Source: DAOUKH01 sp965261455 (lineage in GTDB: Bacteria > Chloroflexota > Dehalococcoidia > SHYB01). Taken from it: a stretch of DNA of 64,000 nucleotides. The stretch is taken from NCBI GenBank assembly GCA_965261455.1, contig OZ253453.1, forward strand, positions 3,286,001-3,350,000. Direction: 5' to 3'. The notes under the pieces are model-generated. The model saw nothing but the letters and a program-made list of their open reading frames with translations, searched no databases and was not told the origin of the DNA. Below are positions 42,474 to 52,409 of the stretch, in pieces (positions within the stretch are counted from its first letter, which is position 1; each line of letters starts with the position of its first letter). The translations under genes and the position numbers were made by a program.

Positions 42474-43022
42474 ATGACGATCCGTTTTTACAACCCTGCT
42501 CCGGAAGTAAACGGCGACGATAAGGCCGCCGAGCGCAGCCTGGATTCCCTGGGCGGCAAGAAGCTCCTCTTCCTCAGCAACAAGCGGGCGCGCTGCCCGG
42601 AGTTGGCCGACGCCCTGCGGGACGTCCTCACCGCCCGCTACGAGGTCGCCAGCCTGACGTTCATGGAGGTCGACGCCGGGAGGCCCGAGCCCAAGGCGAA
42701 GCTCCTCCCCCTTGTTGAGGAGTACGACGCCGCCATCGGCGCCTACGGGGGCTGAGGCTCGTGCACTGCGTCGGCGACGCAGGACATCATCACCCTTAAT
42801 AAGGGAGGCATGCCGGGCGTCGTGCTCCTTGCCGACTATTTCAAGGACGAGGCCGAGCGCCTGGCCAGCATGAAGGGCGTGGCCGACCTGCCCCGCGTGG
42901 TCTTCAACGGCACGTTCGAGTTCGTCTCCAACGAGGAGCTTCGCGAGACCATCGACGAGGTTGCCGATACCGTCGCCGACAAGCTGACGGGCCGCTCCAA
43001 GGGACAAACGATCGTCCCATGA
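42474..43022 (+). CDS. UGSC family selenoprotein (in-frame TGA read as selenocysteine)
   Basis: 182 residues with Sec94 encoded by TGA at 42753-42755. The start ATG has GGAGG 6 bases upstream. The frame before the TGA (MTIRFYNPAPEVNGDD...DAAIGAYGG) continues without a break after it as U-G-S-C, TASATQDIITLNKGGMPGVV, a ~70-residue conserved-looking C-terminal part, and a normal TGA that overlaps the next start (ATGA). The Sec-Gly-Ser-Cys motif defines the UGSC family known from marine metagenome selenoprotein surveys; Sec94 and Cys97 likely form a redox pair. Sec decoding genes (selA, selB, selC) are not in the window. A conventional caller would report two fragments. Confidence 0.9.
42756..42795 (+). 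promoter_or_regulatory. candidate bacterial SECIS element
   Basis: Directly after the UGA lies CTGCGTC-GGC-GACGCAG (42766-42782), a perfect 7-bp hairpin with a GGC loop. The first loop G is 18 bases beyond the UGA, within the distance range accepted for bacterial SECIS apical loops, and a G in the first loop position is what SelB-type recognition usually shows. The element is inside the coding region, as in other bacterial selenoproteins. Confidence 0.75.
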
Positions 43023-44062
43023 CCGCGCTGCAGAGCAGCTTCTTCGAGGCGGAGACGCTCGAAGAGGTCAACCGGCTGGTCATGGAGAAAGGGTGGGGCG
43101 ACGGCCTGCCCGTCGTGCCGCCGACCGAAGACCGCGTCCTCGCCATGCTGGCCCACACCGGCGACAACCCTGGCCGCGTCATGGGCGAGATGCCGCCGCT
43201 CAACGCCGAGGCGACGGTGGAGAAGGTTGCCATCAACGCCGTGATGGCGGGGTGCAAGCCCGAGTACTTCCCCATCGTGCTCGCCATGGTAGAGGCGGTC
43301 CTGGAGCTGCCGTTCAACATGAACGGCGTGGCAACGACGACGAATCCGTCGGCGCCGGTGGTCATGATCAACGGGCCCATCCGGCGCGAGGTCGGGGTCA
43401 ACTGCGGCATCGGCTGCTTCGGCCCCGGGACGCAGGCCAACGCCACTATCGGACGCTCGCTGCGGCTGATTATGCAGACCTTGGGGGGCGCCACGCCCGG
43501 CCCGGTGGCGAAGGCGGTGCTCAGCCTGCCGGAACGGTATACCTTCTGCTTCGGCGAGGATGAGGAGCGGACACCGTGGATGCCGCTGCACGTCGAGCGC
43601 GGCTTTGACCCCGACACCAGCACCGTGACCGTCGTTTCGGTCAACGTGCTGCTCAGCACGACGGCGGCGATCCTGTACGACAAGGCCCAGCGGTTCGCCG
43701 AGATCGTAGGCCAGACGATCACGCTGAGCGGCAACCCCAACCTGGAGCCGGTGTCGCAGCCCGTGGTCGTTATCCCGTGGAACATCGCCCAACGGATCGA
43801 CGATCAGGGCGTCTCGAAGCAACAGTTGAAGGAGCTCTTCTTCGAGCACTCGCGCTTTCCCGCCGACCAGGTGCCGGAGTACGAGCTGTGGCGCGAGTAC
43901 GGCCTGCCGCCCTTCCACCTCACCGACGGCTACATCCAGCCTGTCGAGACGCCCGACGAGTTCGTCATCGTCGTCGCCGGCGACGGCCTCCCCGCCTACG
44001 CCGCGATCATGCCCTCGTTCTACGCCACCAAGGCGGTGACGAAGCCGGTGCGCCCGGTGTAG
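43019..44062 (+). CDS. conserved protein coupled to the UGSC selenoprotein, function unknown
   Basis: 347 residues; its ATG overlaps the selenoprotein stop codon. I recognise no named domain. Conspicuous segments are GWGDGLPVVPPTEDRVLAML near the start, the Cys-bearing VNCGIGCFGPGTQANATIGR (~125-144), ATPGPVAKAVLSLPERYTFC and a C-terminal VVIPWNIAQRIDDQG. No signal peptide or membrane helix is evident. The CGIGC dicysteine could exchange electrons with the Sec-x2-Cys of its neighbour, but that is only suggested by the coupling of the two genes. Confidence 0.8.
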   Translation: MTALQSSFFEAETLEEVNRLVMEKGWGDGLPVVPPTEDRVLAMLAHTGDNPGRVMGEMPPLNAEATVEKVAINAVMAGCKPEYFPIVLAMVEAVLELPFNMNGVATTTNPSAPVVMINGPIRREVGVNCGIGCFGPGTQANATIGRSLRLIMQTLGGATPGPVAKAVLSLPERYTFCFGEDEERTPWMPLHVERGFDPDTSTVTVVSVNVLLSTTAAILYDKAQRFAEIVGQTITLSGNPNLEPVSQPVVVIPWNIAQRIDDQGVSKQQLKELFFEHSRFPADQVPEYELWREYGLPPFHLTDGYIQPVETPDEFVIVVAGDGLPAYAAIMPSFYATKAVTKPVRPV

Positions 44063-44104
44063 CGGCCGGGACTTTGTTCTCCCGTTCGCTCCGCCCGCTC
44101 TCAA

Positions 44105-44123
44105 TCTCCCCCAGAGGGGGAGA
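44105..44123. repeat. short hairpin of the dispersed repeat type
   Basis: TCTCCCCC-AGA-GGGGGAGA, an 8-bp stem identical in form to the hairpins of the type 2 repeats. It sits between the end of the UGSC partner gene and the ribosomal promoter and may end the former transcript, although no T-run follows. Confidence 0.6.
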
Positions 44124-44139
44124 GGTGGAGGGCGCGTCG

Positions 44140-44168
44140 TTGACACTGTGGTGCCTTTCCTATAGACT
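44140..44168 (+). promoter_or_regulatory. main promoter of the ribosomal superoperon
   Basis: Consensus -35 TTGACA (44140-44145), 17 bp, -10 TAGACT (44163-44168). The leader before the rpsL GTG is ~45 bases and holds a small GCGTG-CTTA-GACGC-like hairpin. No comparable promoter was recognised further along the operon. Confidence 0.75.
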
Positions 44169-44220
44169 CCACGATTGGCCGAAGACGCGTGCTTAGACGC
44201 GCGATTAGGTGTAGGAAACC

Positions 44221-44652
44221 GTGCCGACGATCAACCAATTGATTCGCAAGGGACGCCGCGCTCCGCTCAAGCGGACGAAGGCTCCTGCCCTGCGCTACAG
44301 GTATAACGCGCTGAAGAAGGCACAGAAGCGCGATAGCGGCTCGCCTCAGAAGCGGGGCGTCTGCACGCAGGTGCGAACGGTGACGCCGAAGAAGCCTAAC
44401 TCGGCCCTTCGGAAGGTGGCCCGCGTCCGCCTGACCAATGGTATGGAAGTAACGGCGTATATTCCGGGAGAGGGACATAACCTCCAGGAGCACTCCGTGG
44501 TACTCATCCGAGGTGGCCGCGTCCCCGATCTTCCCGGTGTGCGCTATCACGTCATTCGCGGCACGCTAGACGCGGCCGGAGTTTCCGACCGCAAGCAGTC
44601 GCGCAGCAAGTACGGCGCGAAGAGGGGCAAGAGCCCCGGCGGAGGCGCCTAG
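44221..44652 (+). CDS. rpsL: 30S ribosomal protein S12
   Basis: 143 residues, GTG start. It has the 14-residue internal segment found in Firmicutes-type S12 before SPQKRGVCTQ. The decoding-centre loop TPKKPNSALRK is standard (Lys58 is the classical K42/43). The second loop reads GGRVPDLPGVRYH, so the usually conserved Lys (K87/88 of E. coli) is Pro102, a position linked to streptomycin response. It is the first gene of the str part of the operon. Confidence 0.97.
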   Translation: MPTINQLIRKGRRAPLKRTKAPALRYRYNALKKAQKRDSGSPQKRGVCTQVRTVTPKKPNSALRKVARVRLTNGMEVTAYIPGEGHNLQEHSVVLIRGGRVPDLPGVRYHVIRGTLDAAGVSDRKQSRSKYGAKRGKSPGGGA

Positions 44653-44750
44653 CGTCGGAGATTGCCGGGGACGGGCTCGCGCCGCGCCACCCGCGGGGAC
44701 GAGCCCGGAGCGTGTGTGTTTCCCCTTTATCTTGAAAGTTTGGTAACACC

Positions 44751-45218
44751 GTGCGACGTAGAAAAGCGGAACGCAGAGTAGTCCCCCCCGACTGGAAATA
44801 CCGTCGGGAAGACCTCACGCGCTTCATCCACAAGATCATGCTCAACGGGAAGAAGTCCGTGGCGGAGCGGATCGTCTACGGCGCGTTCGACATCATTGAG
44901 AAAGAAACGGGCCGCCAGGGCCTCGAGATCTGGGACCAGGCGATGAAGAACGTCACGCCGGTGCTCCAGGTCAAGCCGCGCCGCGTCGGCGGCGCGACCT
45001 ACCAAGTGCCCGTTGAGATTCGTCCCGAGGTGCGCCCGGCCCTGGCAATGCGCTGGATCGTCGGCGCGGCGCGGAGCCGTGCCGGACGCCCCATGCGTGA
45101 GCGCTTGGCCGCCGAACTCATGGACGCCTCCCGCGGTCAGGGCGCGGCAGTGAAACGCAGGGAAGACCTCTTTAGGATGGCGGAGGCCAACCGCGCCTTC
45201 GTCCACTATCGCTGGTAG
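44751..45218 (+). CDS. rpsG: 30S ribosomal protein S7
   Basis: 155 residues, GTG start after a 98-bp gap. The conserved start MRRRKAERRVVPPDWKYRRE, KIMLNGKKSVAERIVYGAFD and the C-terminal KREDLFRMAEANRAFVHYRW are standard. It organises the 3' major domain of 16S rRNA and contacts the E-site tRNA. No zinc or extension is present. In many bacteria S7 represses its own operon; no binding structure was identified. Confidence 0.97.
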   Translation: MRRRKAERRVVPPDWKYRREDLTRFIHKIMLNGKKSVAERIVYGAFDIIEKETGRQGLEIWDQAMKNVTPVLQVKPRRVGGATYQVPVEIRPEVRPALAMRWIVGAARSRAGRPMRERLAAELMDASRGQGAAVKRREDLFRMAEANRAFVHYRW

Positions 45219-45298
45219 GAAGCTCCTATCGGCGATTCTTTTTGTACGCAATGTTCTGACTTTGACGGTAAGAGAAAGACCTCCCACGGATTGACGAG

Positions 45299-47380
<2,082 letters not shown>

Positions 47381-47420
47381 GCGCGGCCTCGGCGAAGACA
47401 AGAATGGATATCGAAACACG

Positions 47421-47741
47421 ATGACGACGACGCGGCAGCGCATACGAATTCGGATCAAGCTCAAGGCGTACGACCACCGGATACTGGACCAGTCGGCGAG
47501 CCAAATCGTGGAGGCCGCGGAGCGGACCGGCGCGGCCGTCGCGGGTCCGGTGCCGCTGCCCACCAACATCAGGCGGTTCACCGTGATCCGCTCGCCGCAC
47601 ATCGATAAGGACTCGCGGGAGCAGTTCGAGATGCGTACCCACAAGCGCCTCATCGACGTGCTCGAACCCACCTCCAAGACCATCGACGCGCTGACGCGGC
47701 TCAACCTGCCCGCCGGCGTGGATATCGAGATCAAACTCTAA
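47421..47741 (+). CDS. rpsJ: 30S ribosomal protein S10
   Basis: 106 residues, ATG start. IRIRLKAYDH-type N-terminus (RIRIKLKAYDHRILDQSASQ) and PTSKTIDALTRLNLPAGVDI are standard S10. It acts in the 30S head and, as NusE, in antitermination. It opens the S10 cluster directly after fusA (40 bp). Confidence 0.97.
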   Translation: MTTTRQRIRIRIKLKAYDHRILDQSASQIVEAAERTGAAVAGPVPLPTNIRRFTVIRSPHIDKDSREQFEMRTHKRLIDVLEPTSKTIDALTRLNLPAGVDIEIKL

Positions 47742-47752
47742 ACGGGCCCACC

Positions 47753-48394
47753 ATGGTGCAAGCGATCATCGGACGCAAAATCGGCATGACCCAGCTTTTC
47801 TCGGAAGAGGACGGCTCGGTGACGCCGGTCACCGCCATCGAGGCCGGGCCCTGCACCGTGGTGCAGGTCAAGACGCTCGCGAACGACGGCTACGAGGCTG
47901 TGCAACTCGGCTTCGGCCACAAGAAGCGCCACAACAAGCCGGCCCAGGGCCATCTGAAGGGGACCGGCACTTTCGCGGTGCTCCGCGAGGTGCGCGTCGA
48001 CGACGCCGCGCAGTACGAAGTCGGCCAGACCATCGACGTGAGCATCTTTGAGGAAGGCTCGAAGGTCGACATCGTGGGGCGCTCGCGAGGGATGGGCTTC
48101 GCCGGTGGCGTCAAGCGTTACCACTTCGCCGGCGGCCCCAAGACGCACGGCCAGTCGGACCGGCACCGCGCACCCGGTTCGGTCGGGGCGGGGACCACGC
48201 CGGGCCGTGTCTTCAAGGGTCTGCACATGGCGGGCCGCATGGGCGACGAACGAAAGACGACGCAGAATCTGCGCGTGATGAAGGTCGAGCCGGAGCGCAA
48301 TCTGATCATGGTCCGCGGCGCCGTCCCCGGCATCAGCACCGGTCTCGTCATGGTCCGCCAGGCCGTGAAGACCCGGAAGAAGTCCCAGTCATGA
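47753..48394 (+). CDS. rplC: 50S ribosomal protein L3
   Basis: 213 residues, ATG start. IGRKIGMTQLFSEEDGSVTP at the start, the central RGMGFAGGVKRYHFAGGPKT and GSVGAGTTPGRVFKG loop that reaches toward the peptidyl transferase centre are present. Its TGA overlaps the rplD ATG. Confidence 0.97.
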   Translation: MVQAIIGRKIGMTQLFSEEDGSVTPVTAIEAGPCTVVQVKTLANDGYEAVQLGFGHKKRHNKPAQGHLKGTGTFAVLREVRVDDAAQYEVGQTIDVSIFEEGSKVDIVGRSRGMGFAGGVKRYHFAGGPKTHGQSDRHRAPGSVGAGTTPGRVFKGLHMAGRMGDERKTTQNLRVMKVEPERNLIMVRGAVPGISTGLVMVRQAVKTRKKSQS

Positions 48395-49386
48395 CGATCA
48401 GCGTTCCTGTCAAAGACGTCAGTGGCAGGCAGGTCGCCAAGCTCGGCCTGAACGAGGCCGTCTTCGGTGTCGAGATGAACGAAGCGGTGGTCTACCAAGC
48501 CCTCGTGCGGCAGCGCGCCAACGAACGGCAAGGGACGGCGAGCGCCAAGACGCGCGGCGAGGTGAGCGGCTCGACCCGCAAGCCGTGGCGCCAGAAGCAC
48601 ACGGGCCGCGCCCGCGTGGGCACCCGCATGTCGCCCCTGTGGCGGCACGGCGGCGTCATTTTCGGCCCCAAGCCGCGGAGCTACACCAAGGCCATGCCGC
48701 GGAAGATGCGCCGTCTCGCCATCCGCTGCCTCCTCTCCGACAAGCAGCGCGACTCGGAGCTTTCGGTGGTCAAGGAGATCAAGCTCGAAGGCAAGACGAA
48801 GGAAGTCGTCCAGTTCTTCGAAGCGCTCGACATCTCCGGGAGCGGTGTGCTCATCGTCACCGAGACCCCTGAAGCGGGGCTCATGCGCGGAGCGCGGAAC
48901 CTCGAGCGGGTGAAGACCGTCCCCGCGGCGCAGATCAACGTAGGCGATTTACTCAAATACCAGTTCCTCGTGATGACCGTCGGCGCGGTGCGCGCCGCCG
49001 AACGGATCTGGGCGCGGCGCAAGGTCGACCGCAAACGCGTCCCCATCGAGGATGAGGCGGTCCCCGAAGCCATCGAGGAGCCGGTCGAAATCGAGCCTGA
49101 ACCGGAGCCCGTGCCTGAGCCCGAGCCGGTAGCGGAAGCGGAGGTTGAGCCTGCCGAAGCGGAAGCTGAGGCCGAGCCCGAACCCGCCGAGGTTGAGCCG
49201 GCGCCCGCCGCGCCCGAAGCCACGGCGAAGGATGAGGCCGATAAGACCGACGAGGACGAGGCTCCTCGACCCCGCCGCCGCCGCGCCCCCGCGGCAGGGT
49301 CCCGTTCCCGCTCGGCACGCGCCAGGACCACTAAGAAGAAGGCCACGGACGAGCCGTCCGCGGACGGGGACGGCTCGGCGTCATGA
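48391..49386 (+). CDS. rplD: 50S ribosomal protein L4 with a long low-complexity C-terminal tail
   Basis: 331 residues against the usual ~205. Residues 1-~205 are normal L4 (exit-tunnel loop around KPWRQKHTGRARVGTRMSPL). From ~225 the tail is first acidic, built of Glu-Pro-Ala (EPEPEPVPEPEPVAEAEVEP), then strongly basic (RPRRRR...RSRSARARTTKKK), ending acidic. L4 sits by the tunnel and, in E. coli, regulates its operon. The tail continues in frame to a stop that overlaps rplW by 4 bases, so it is translated rather than a calling artefact. Confidence 0.95.
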   Translation: MTISVPVKDVSGRQVAKLGLNEAVFGVEMNEAVVYQALVRQRANERQGTASAKTRGEVSGSTRKPWRQKHTGRARVGTRMSPLWRHGGVIFGPKPRSYTKAMPRKMRRLAIRCLLSDKQRDSELSVVKEIKLEGKTKEVVQFFEALDISGSGVLIVTETPEAGLMRGARNLERVKTVPAAQINVGDLLKYQFLVMTVGAVRAAERIWARRKVDRKRVPIEDEAVPEAIEEPVEIEPEPEPVPEPEPVAEAEVEPAEAEAEAEPEPAEVEPAPAAPEATAKDEADKTDEDEAPRPRRRRAPAAGSRSRSARARTTKKKATDEPSADGDGSAS

Positions 49387-49667
49387 GCCTCTACGACGTC
49401 GTCCGCCGCCCCGTGATTACCGAGAAAAGCACCATGCTTGCCGAGGACGGACGCTATACGTTCGAGGTCGCGGTCGGCGCCACCAAGACGCGGGTCAAGG
49501 AGGCGGTGGAGACCGCCTTCGGGGTCAAGGTCGCCCAGGTGAACGTGATGTCGGTCCGCGGCAAGCGGAAGCGGTTCGGTCCGCGCCTCAAGGCAAAGCC
49601 GTCCTGGCGCAAAGCGGTGGTCACCCTGGCCAAGGGCGAGAAGATCGAATTCTTTGGCGGCGGATAG
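49383..49667 (+). CDS. rplW: 50S ribosomal protein L23
   Basis: 94 residues, ATG overlapping the L4 stop. VVRRPVITEKSTMLAEDGRY and the VNVMSVRGKRKRFG loop are typical. L23 lies at the exit-tunnel mouth and docks trigger factor and SRP. Standard length, no extension. Confidence 0.97.
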   Translation: MSLYDVVRRPVITEKSTMLAEDGRYTFEVAVGATKTRVKEAVETAFGVKVAQVNVMSVRGKRKRFGPRLKAKPSWRKAVVTLAKGEKIEFFGGG

Positions 49668-49679
49668 GCGAGCTCTCTC

Positions 49680-50516
49680 ATGCCAGTCAAAAAATACAAA
49701 CCTACCTCCCCCGGCCGCCGCGGCATGTCGGGGCCGACCTTCGAGGAGATCACGAAGAGCCGGCCCGAGAAGTCGCTGGTGCGCGCCAAGCGGAAGAACC
49801 ACGCCGGGCGCAACGCGCGGGGCAAGATCACCGTGCGGCACCGGGGCGGCGGCTCCAAGCGCAAGCTGCGCATTATCGACTTCAAGCGCGACAAGAGCGG
49901 CGTGCCCGGCAAGGTGACCGCCATCGAGTACGACCCGAACCGGTCGGCCCGCCTCGCCCTCGTCGTCTACGTCGATGGCGACAAGCGCTATATGCTCGCG
50001 CCCGTCGGGCTGAAGGTCGGCGATGCCGTCCAGGCCGGTGAGGGCGCGGAGATCAAGCCGGGTAACGCGCTTCCCATGCGGTTGATCCCCACGGGAACGC
50101 GCATCCACAATATCGAAATGAACCTGGGCAAGGGCGGGCAGATCGTCAGGTCGGCCGGGACCTCGGCCCAGCTCTTGGCGAAAGAGGAAGGCTACGTGCT
50201 GGTGCGCCTGCCCTCGGGCGAGACGCGGCGCTTCCACGGCAACTGTATGGCCACCGTCGGCCAGGTGGGCAACGTCGACCACAAGAACCAGAACATGGGC
50301 AAGGCCGGGCGCATGCGCAACAAGGGCCGCCGCCCGCGTGTCCGCGGCATCGCCATGAACCCGCGCGATCATCCGCACGGCGGCGGCGAGGGGCGCTCCG
50401 GCATCGGCATGCCCAGTCCGAAGTCGCCCTGGGGCAAGCCGACCCTCGGCTATCGCACCCGCAGCAAGAAAAAGCCCAGCAGCTCGATGATCGTAAAGCG
50501 GCGGGGCAGGAAGTAG
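49680..50516 (+). CDS. rplB: 50S ribosomal protein L2
   Basis: 278 residues, ATG start. YKPTSPGRRGMSGPTFEEIT, the zinc-free SH3-like core, and the C-terminal GIAMNPRDHPHGGGEGRSGI loop with the conserved His needed for peptidyl transferase assembly. Standard length. rpsS follows 6 bp downstream. Confidence 0.98.
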   Translation: MPVKKYKPTSPGRRGMSGPTFEEITKSRPEKSLVRAKRKNHAGRNARGKITVRHRGGGSKRKLRIIDFKRDKSGVPGKVTAIEYDPNRSARLALVVYVDGDKRYMLAPVGLKVGDAVQAGEGAEIKPGNALPMRLIPTGTRIHNIEMNLGKGGQIVRSAGTSAQLLAKEEGYVLVRLPSGETRRFHGNCMATVGQVGNVDHKNQNMGKAGRMRNKGRRPRVRGIAMNPRDHPHGGGEGRSGIGMPSPKSPWGKPTLGYRTRSKKKPSSSMIVKRRGRK

Positions 50517-50522
50517 GACGAC

Positions 50523-50813
50523 GTGTCGAGGTCGACGAAAAAGGGGCCCTATGTACACCCCAAACTCGCCAAGCGCGTGGAGGCCGCCGCCCGCTCGCAG
50601 CAGAAGGTGGTGATCAAGACTTGGTCCCGCGCCTCGATGATCATGCCCGACATGGTCGGGCTCACCATTGCCGTTCACGACGGGCGCCGGCACGTGCCCG
50701 TCTTCATCACCGAGAATATGATAGGACACCGCCTCGGCGAGTTTTCCCCGACGAGGACGTTCCGCGGCCACGTCGGCAGAGGCCGCAGCGAACGCACGTC
50801 GTCGGTGCGCTGA
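50523..50813 (+). CDS. rpsS: 30S ribosomal protein S19
   Basis: 96 residues, GTG start giving MSRSTKKGPYVHPKLAKRVE. TWSRASMIMPDMVGLTIAVH and ITENMIGHRLGEFSPTRTFR are standard. It sits in the 30S head with S13. A slightly long C-terminal end (RGRSERTSSVR) is the only difference. Confidence 0.96.
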   Translation: MSRSTKKGPYVHPKLAKRVEAAARSQQKVVIKTWSRASMIMPDMVGLTIAVHDGRRHVPVFITENMIGHRLGEFSPTRTFRGHVGRGRSERTSSVR

Positions 50814-50833
50814 GCGCGCTAATCGGAGCAATC

Positions 50834-51172
50834 GTGGAAGTCCGCGCCGTAGCAAAGAACATAAGCATCTCGCCCAAGAAGTTGGGACGGGTGGTCGAGG
50901 CCGTCCGGGGCCGCCCCGTGGGGGAGGCGCTCACGATCTTGCGCTTCCTGCCGACGCCCACGGCCCACGAGGTGGCGAAGGCCGTCAAGTCGGCCGCCGC
51001 CAACGCCGAGAACAACTACCAAATGAACCCCGACTCCCTCCGTGTGGTGAGCATCACCGCCAACGAGGGCATGAAGCTGCGCCGCTTCCAGCCCATGGCG
51101 CGCGGGCGCGCCGGGACCGTCCGCAAGCGGTCGAGCCATATCACCGTCACCGTCGACGAGCAGGAGGCCTAG
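50834..51172 (+). CDS. rplV: 50S ribosomal protein L22
   Basis: 112 residues from the GTG at 50834 (V-EVRAVAKNISISPKKLGR), chosen because L22 proteins begin here and GGAG lies 5 bases upstream; the frame is open further upstream but that part overlaps rpsS and has no L22 similarity. The tunnel beta-hairpin MKLRRFQPMARGRAG is present. S3 follows 2 bp later. Confidence 0.95.
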   Translation: MEVRAVAKNISISPKKLGRVVEAVRGRPVGEALTILRFLPTPTAHEVAKAVKSAAANAENNYQMNPDSLRVVSITANEGMKLRRFQPMARGRAGTVRKRSSHITVTVDEQEA

Positions 51173-51174
51173 GC

Positions 51175-51990
51175 GTGGGTCAGAAAGTACACCCCATCGG
51201 CTTCCGCCTCGGCGCGGTGAAGGACTGGCAAGCGAAGTGGTTTGCCGCCAAGCCGGCCCAGTTCCGCGAGCTTCTCGGCGAGGACATCCGGTTCCGCCGG
51301 GACATCTGGAAGCGCTATCCCGACGCGGGCATCTCGCACGTGGAGATCGAGCGCGGCGCTCATGAGGTGGTGGTGACGATCCACACCGCCCGCCCCGGCA
51401 TAGTCATTGGACGAGGCGGGCAGCGCGTCGAAGAGATCAGGAAAGAACTCGAAACGGCGAGCGGCAAGCGCGTGCGCATCAACATTGTCGAGGTGCGGCA
51501 ACCCGAGCTCGACGCCTACCTCGTGGCGCGGAACGTCGCCGACCAGATAGAGCGCCGCCTCTCCTACCGCCGCGCGATCAAGCAGGCGGCGAGCCGCACC
51601 ATGCAGGCGGGGGCCAAGGGTATCAAGATCAACATCGGGGGGCGGCTCGGCGGCGGTGAGATCGCCCGCAAGGACAAGGAGATGGAGGGGCAGGTCCCGC
51701 TCCATACGATCCGCGCCGACATCGACTTCGGCATCGCCGAGGCCGCGACCACGATGGGCCGCATCGGCGTGAAAGTCTGGATCAACCGCGGCGAGATTCT
51801 GCCCGAGATCCGCCAACCCGAGACCGATCTCGAAGATGAGGGCCTCGGCGCGCTGGAGCTCAAGGAGCCCGTCGCCGTCCCCGCGACTCCTGGTGCGGAA
51901 GCGGCGCCCGCGGAGGCACCCGCTGCGGACCCCGTGCCCGCCGTGGCCCCTGCGCCCGCCGCCGAAGAGAAGACCGATGCTGCAACCTAA
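51175..51990 (+). CDS. rpsC: 30S ribosomal protein S3 with an Ala/Pro-rich tail
   Basis: 271 residues, GTG start (MGQKVHPIGFRLGAVKDWQA). KH domain with GRGGQRVEEIRKEL and the C-terminal domain to ~215 are normal; the final ~55 residues are Ala/Pro/Glu-rich (PAEAPAADPVPAVAPAPAAE). S3 forms the mRNA entry pore. The 3' end overlaps rplP by 14 bases. Confidence 0.96.
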   Translation: MGQKVHPIGFRLGAVKDWQAKWFAAKPAQFRELLGEDIRFRRDIWKRYPDAGISHVEIERGAHEVVVTIHTARPGIVIGRGGQRVEEIRKELETASGKRVRINIVEVRQPELDAYLVARNVADQIERRLSYRRAIKQAASRTMQAGAKGIKINIGGRLGGGEIARKDKEMEGQVPLHTIRADIDFGIAEAATTMGRIGVKVWINRGEILPEIRQPETDLEDEGLGALELKEPVAVPATPGAEAAPAEAPAADPVPAVAPAPAAEEKTDAAT

Positions 51991-52405
51991 GCGAACCAAA
52001 TACCGCAAGGCGCACCGCGGCAAGATGCGTGGGACGGCCCACTCCGGCGCCACCCTGGCCTTCGGCGACGTCGGCCTGAAGGCCATGGAGTCGCATTGGA
52101 TCACCGCGCGCCAGATCGAGGCAGCGCGGCGCGCCATCACCCACCACGTGAAGCGCGGCGGCGACGTGATCATCCGCATCTTCCCCGATAAGCCTGTCAC
52201 CTCGAAGCCGCTGGAAGTGCGGCAGGGCGGCGGCAAGGGCGCGGTCGATCACTGGGTCGCCAGGGTCCGGCGCGGCAAGATGATGATGGAACTCGCCGGT
52301 GTGCGCGAAGATGTCGCCGTCGAGGCGATGCGGAAGGCCGGCGCGAAGCTCCCAATCAAGACCAGGATCGTCTCCCGCGCCGAGCAGCACGGAGCGGTGG
52401 GGTAA
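51977..52405 (+). CDS. rplP: 50S ribosomal protein L16
   Basis: 142 residues from the ATG at 51977, giving the classic MLQPKRTKYRKAHRGKMRG; it overlaps the S3 end by 14 bases. ARRAITHHVKRGGDVIIRIF and DKPVTSKPLEVRQGGGKG are standard. L16 helps shape the A-site side of the 50S subunit. Confidence 0.96.
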   Translation: MLQPKRTKYRKAHRGKMRGTAHSGATLAFGDVGLKAMESHWITARQIEAARRAITHHVKRGGDVIIRIFPDKPVTSKPLEVRQGGGKGAVDHWVARVRRGKMMMELAGVREDVAVEAMRKAGAKLPIKTRIVSRAEQHGAVG

Positions 52406-52409
52406 GGCG

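Noticed and set aside
42753..42755. TGA as a nonsense mutation making a pseudogene
   Set aside because: The frame, the UGSC motif, the downstream hairpin and the ATGA coupling to the next gene are all intact, which a decaying gene would not show.
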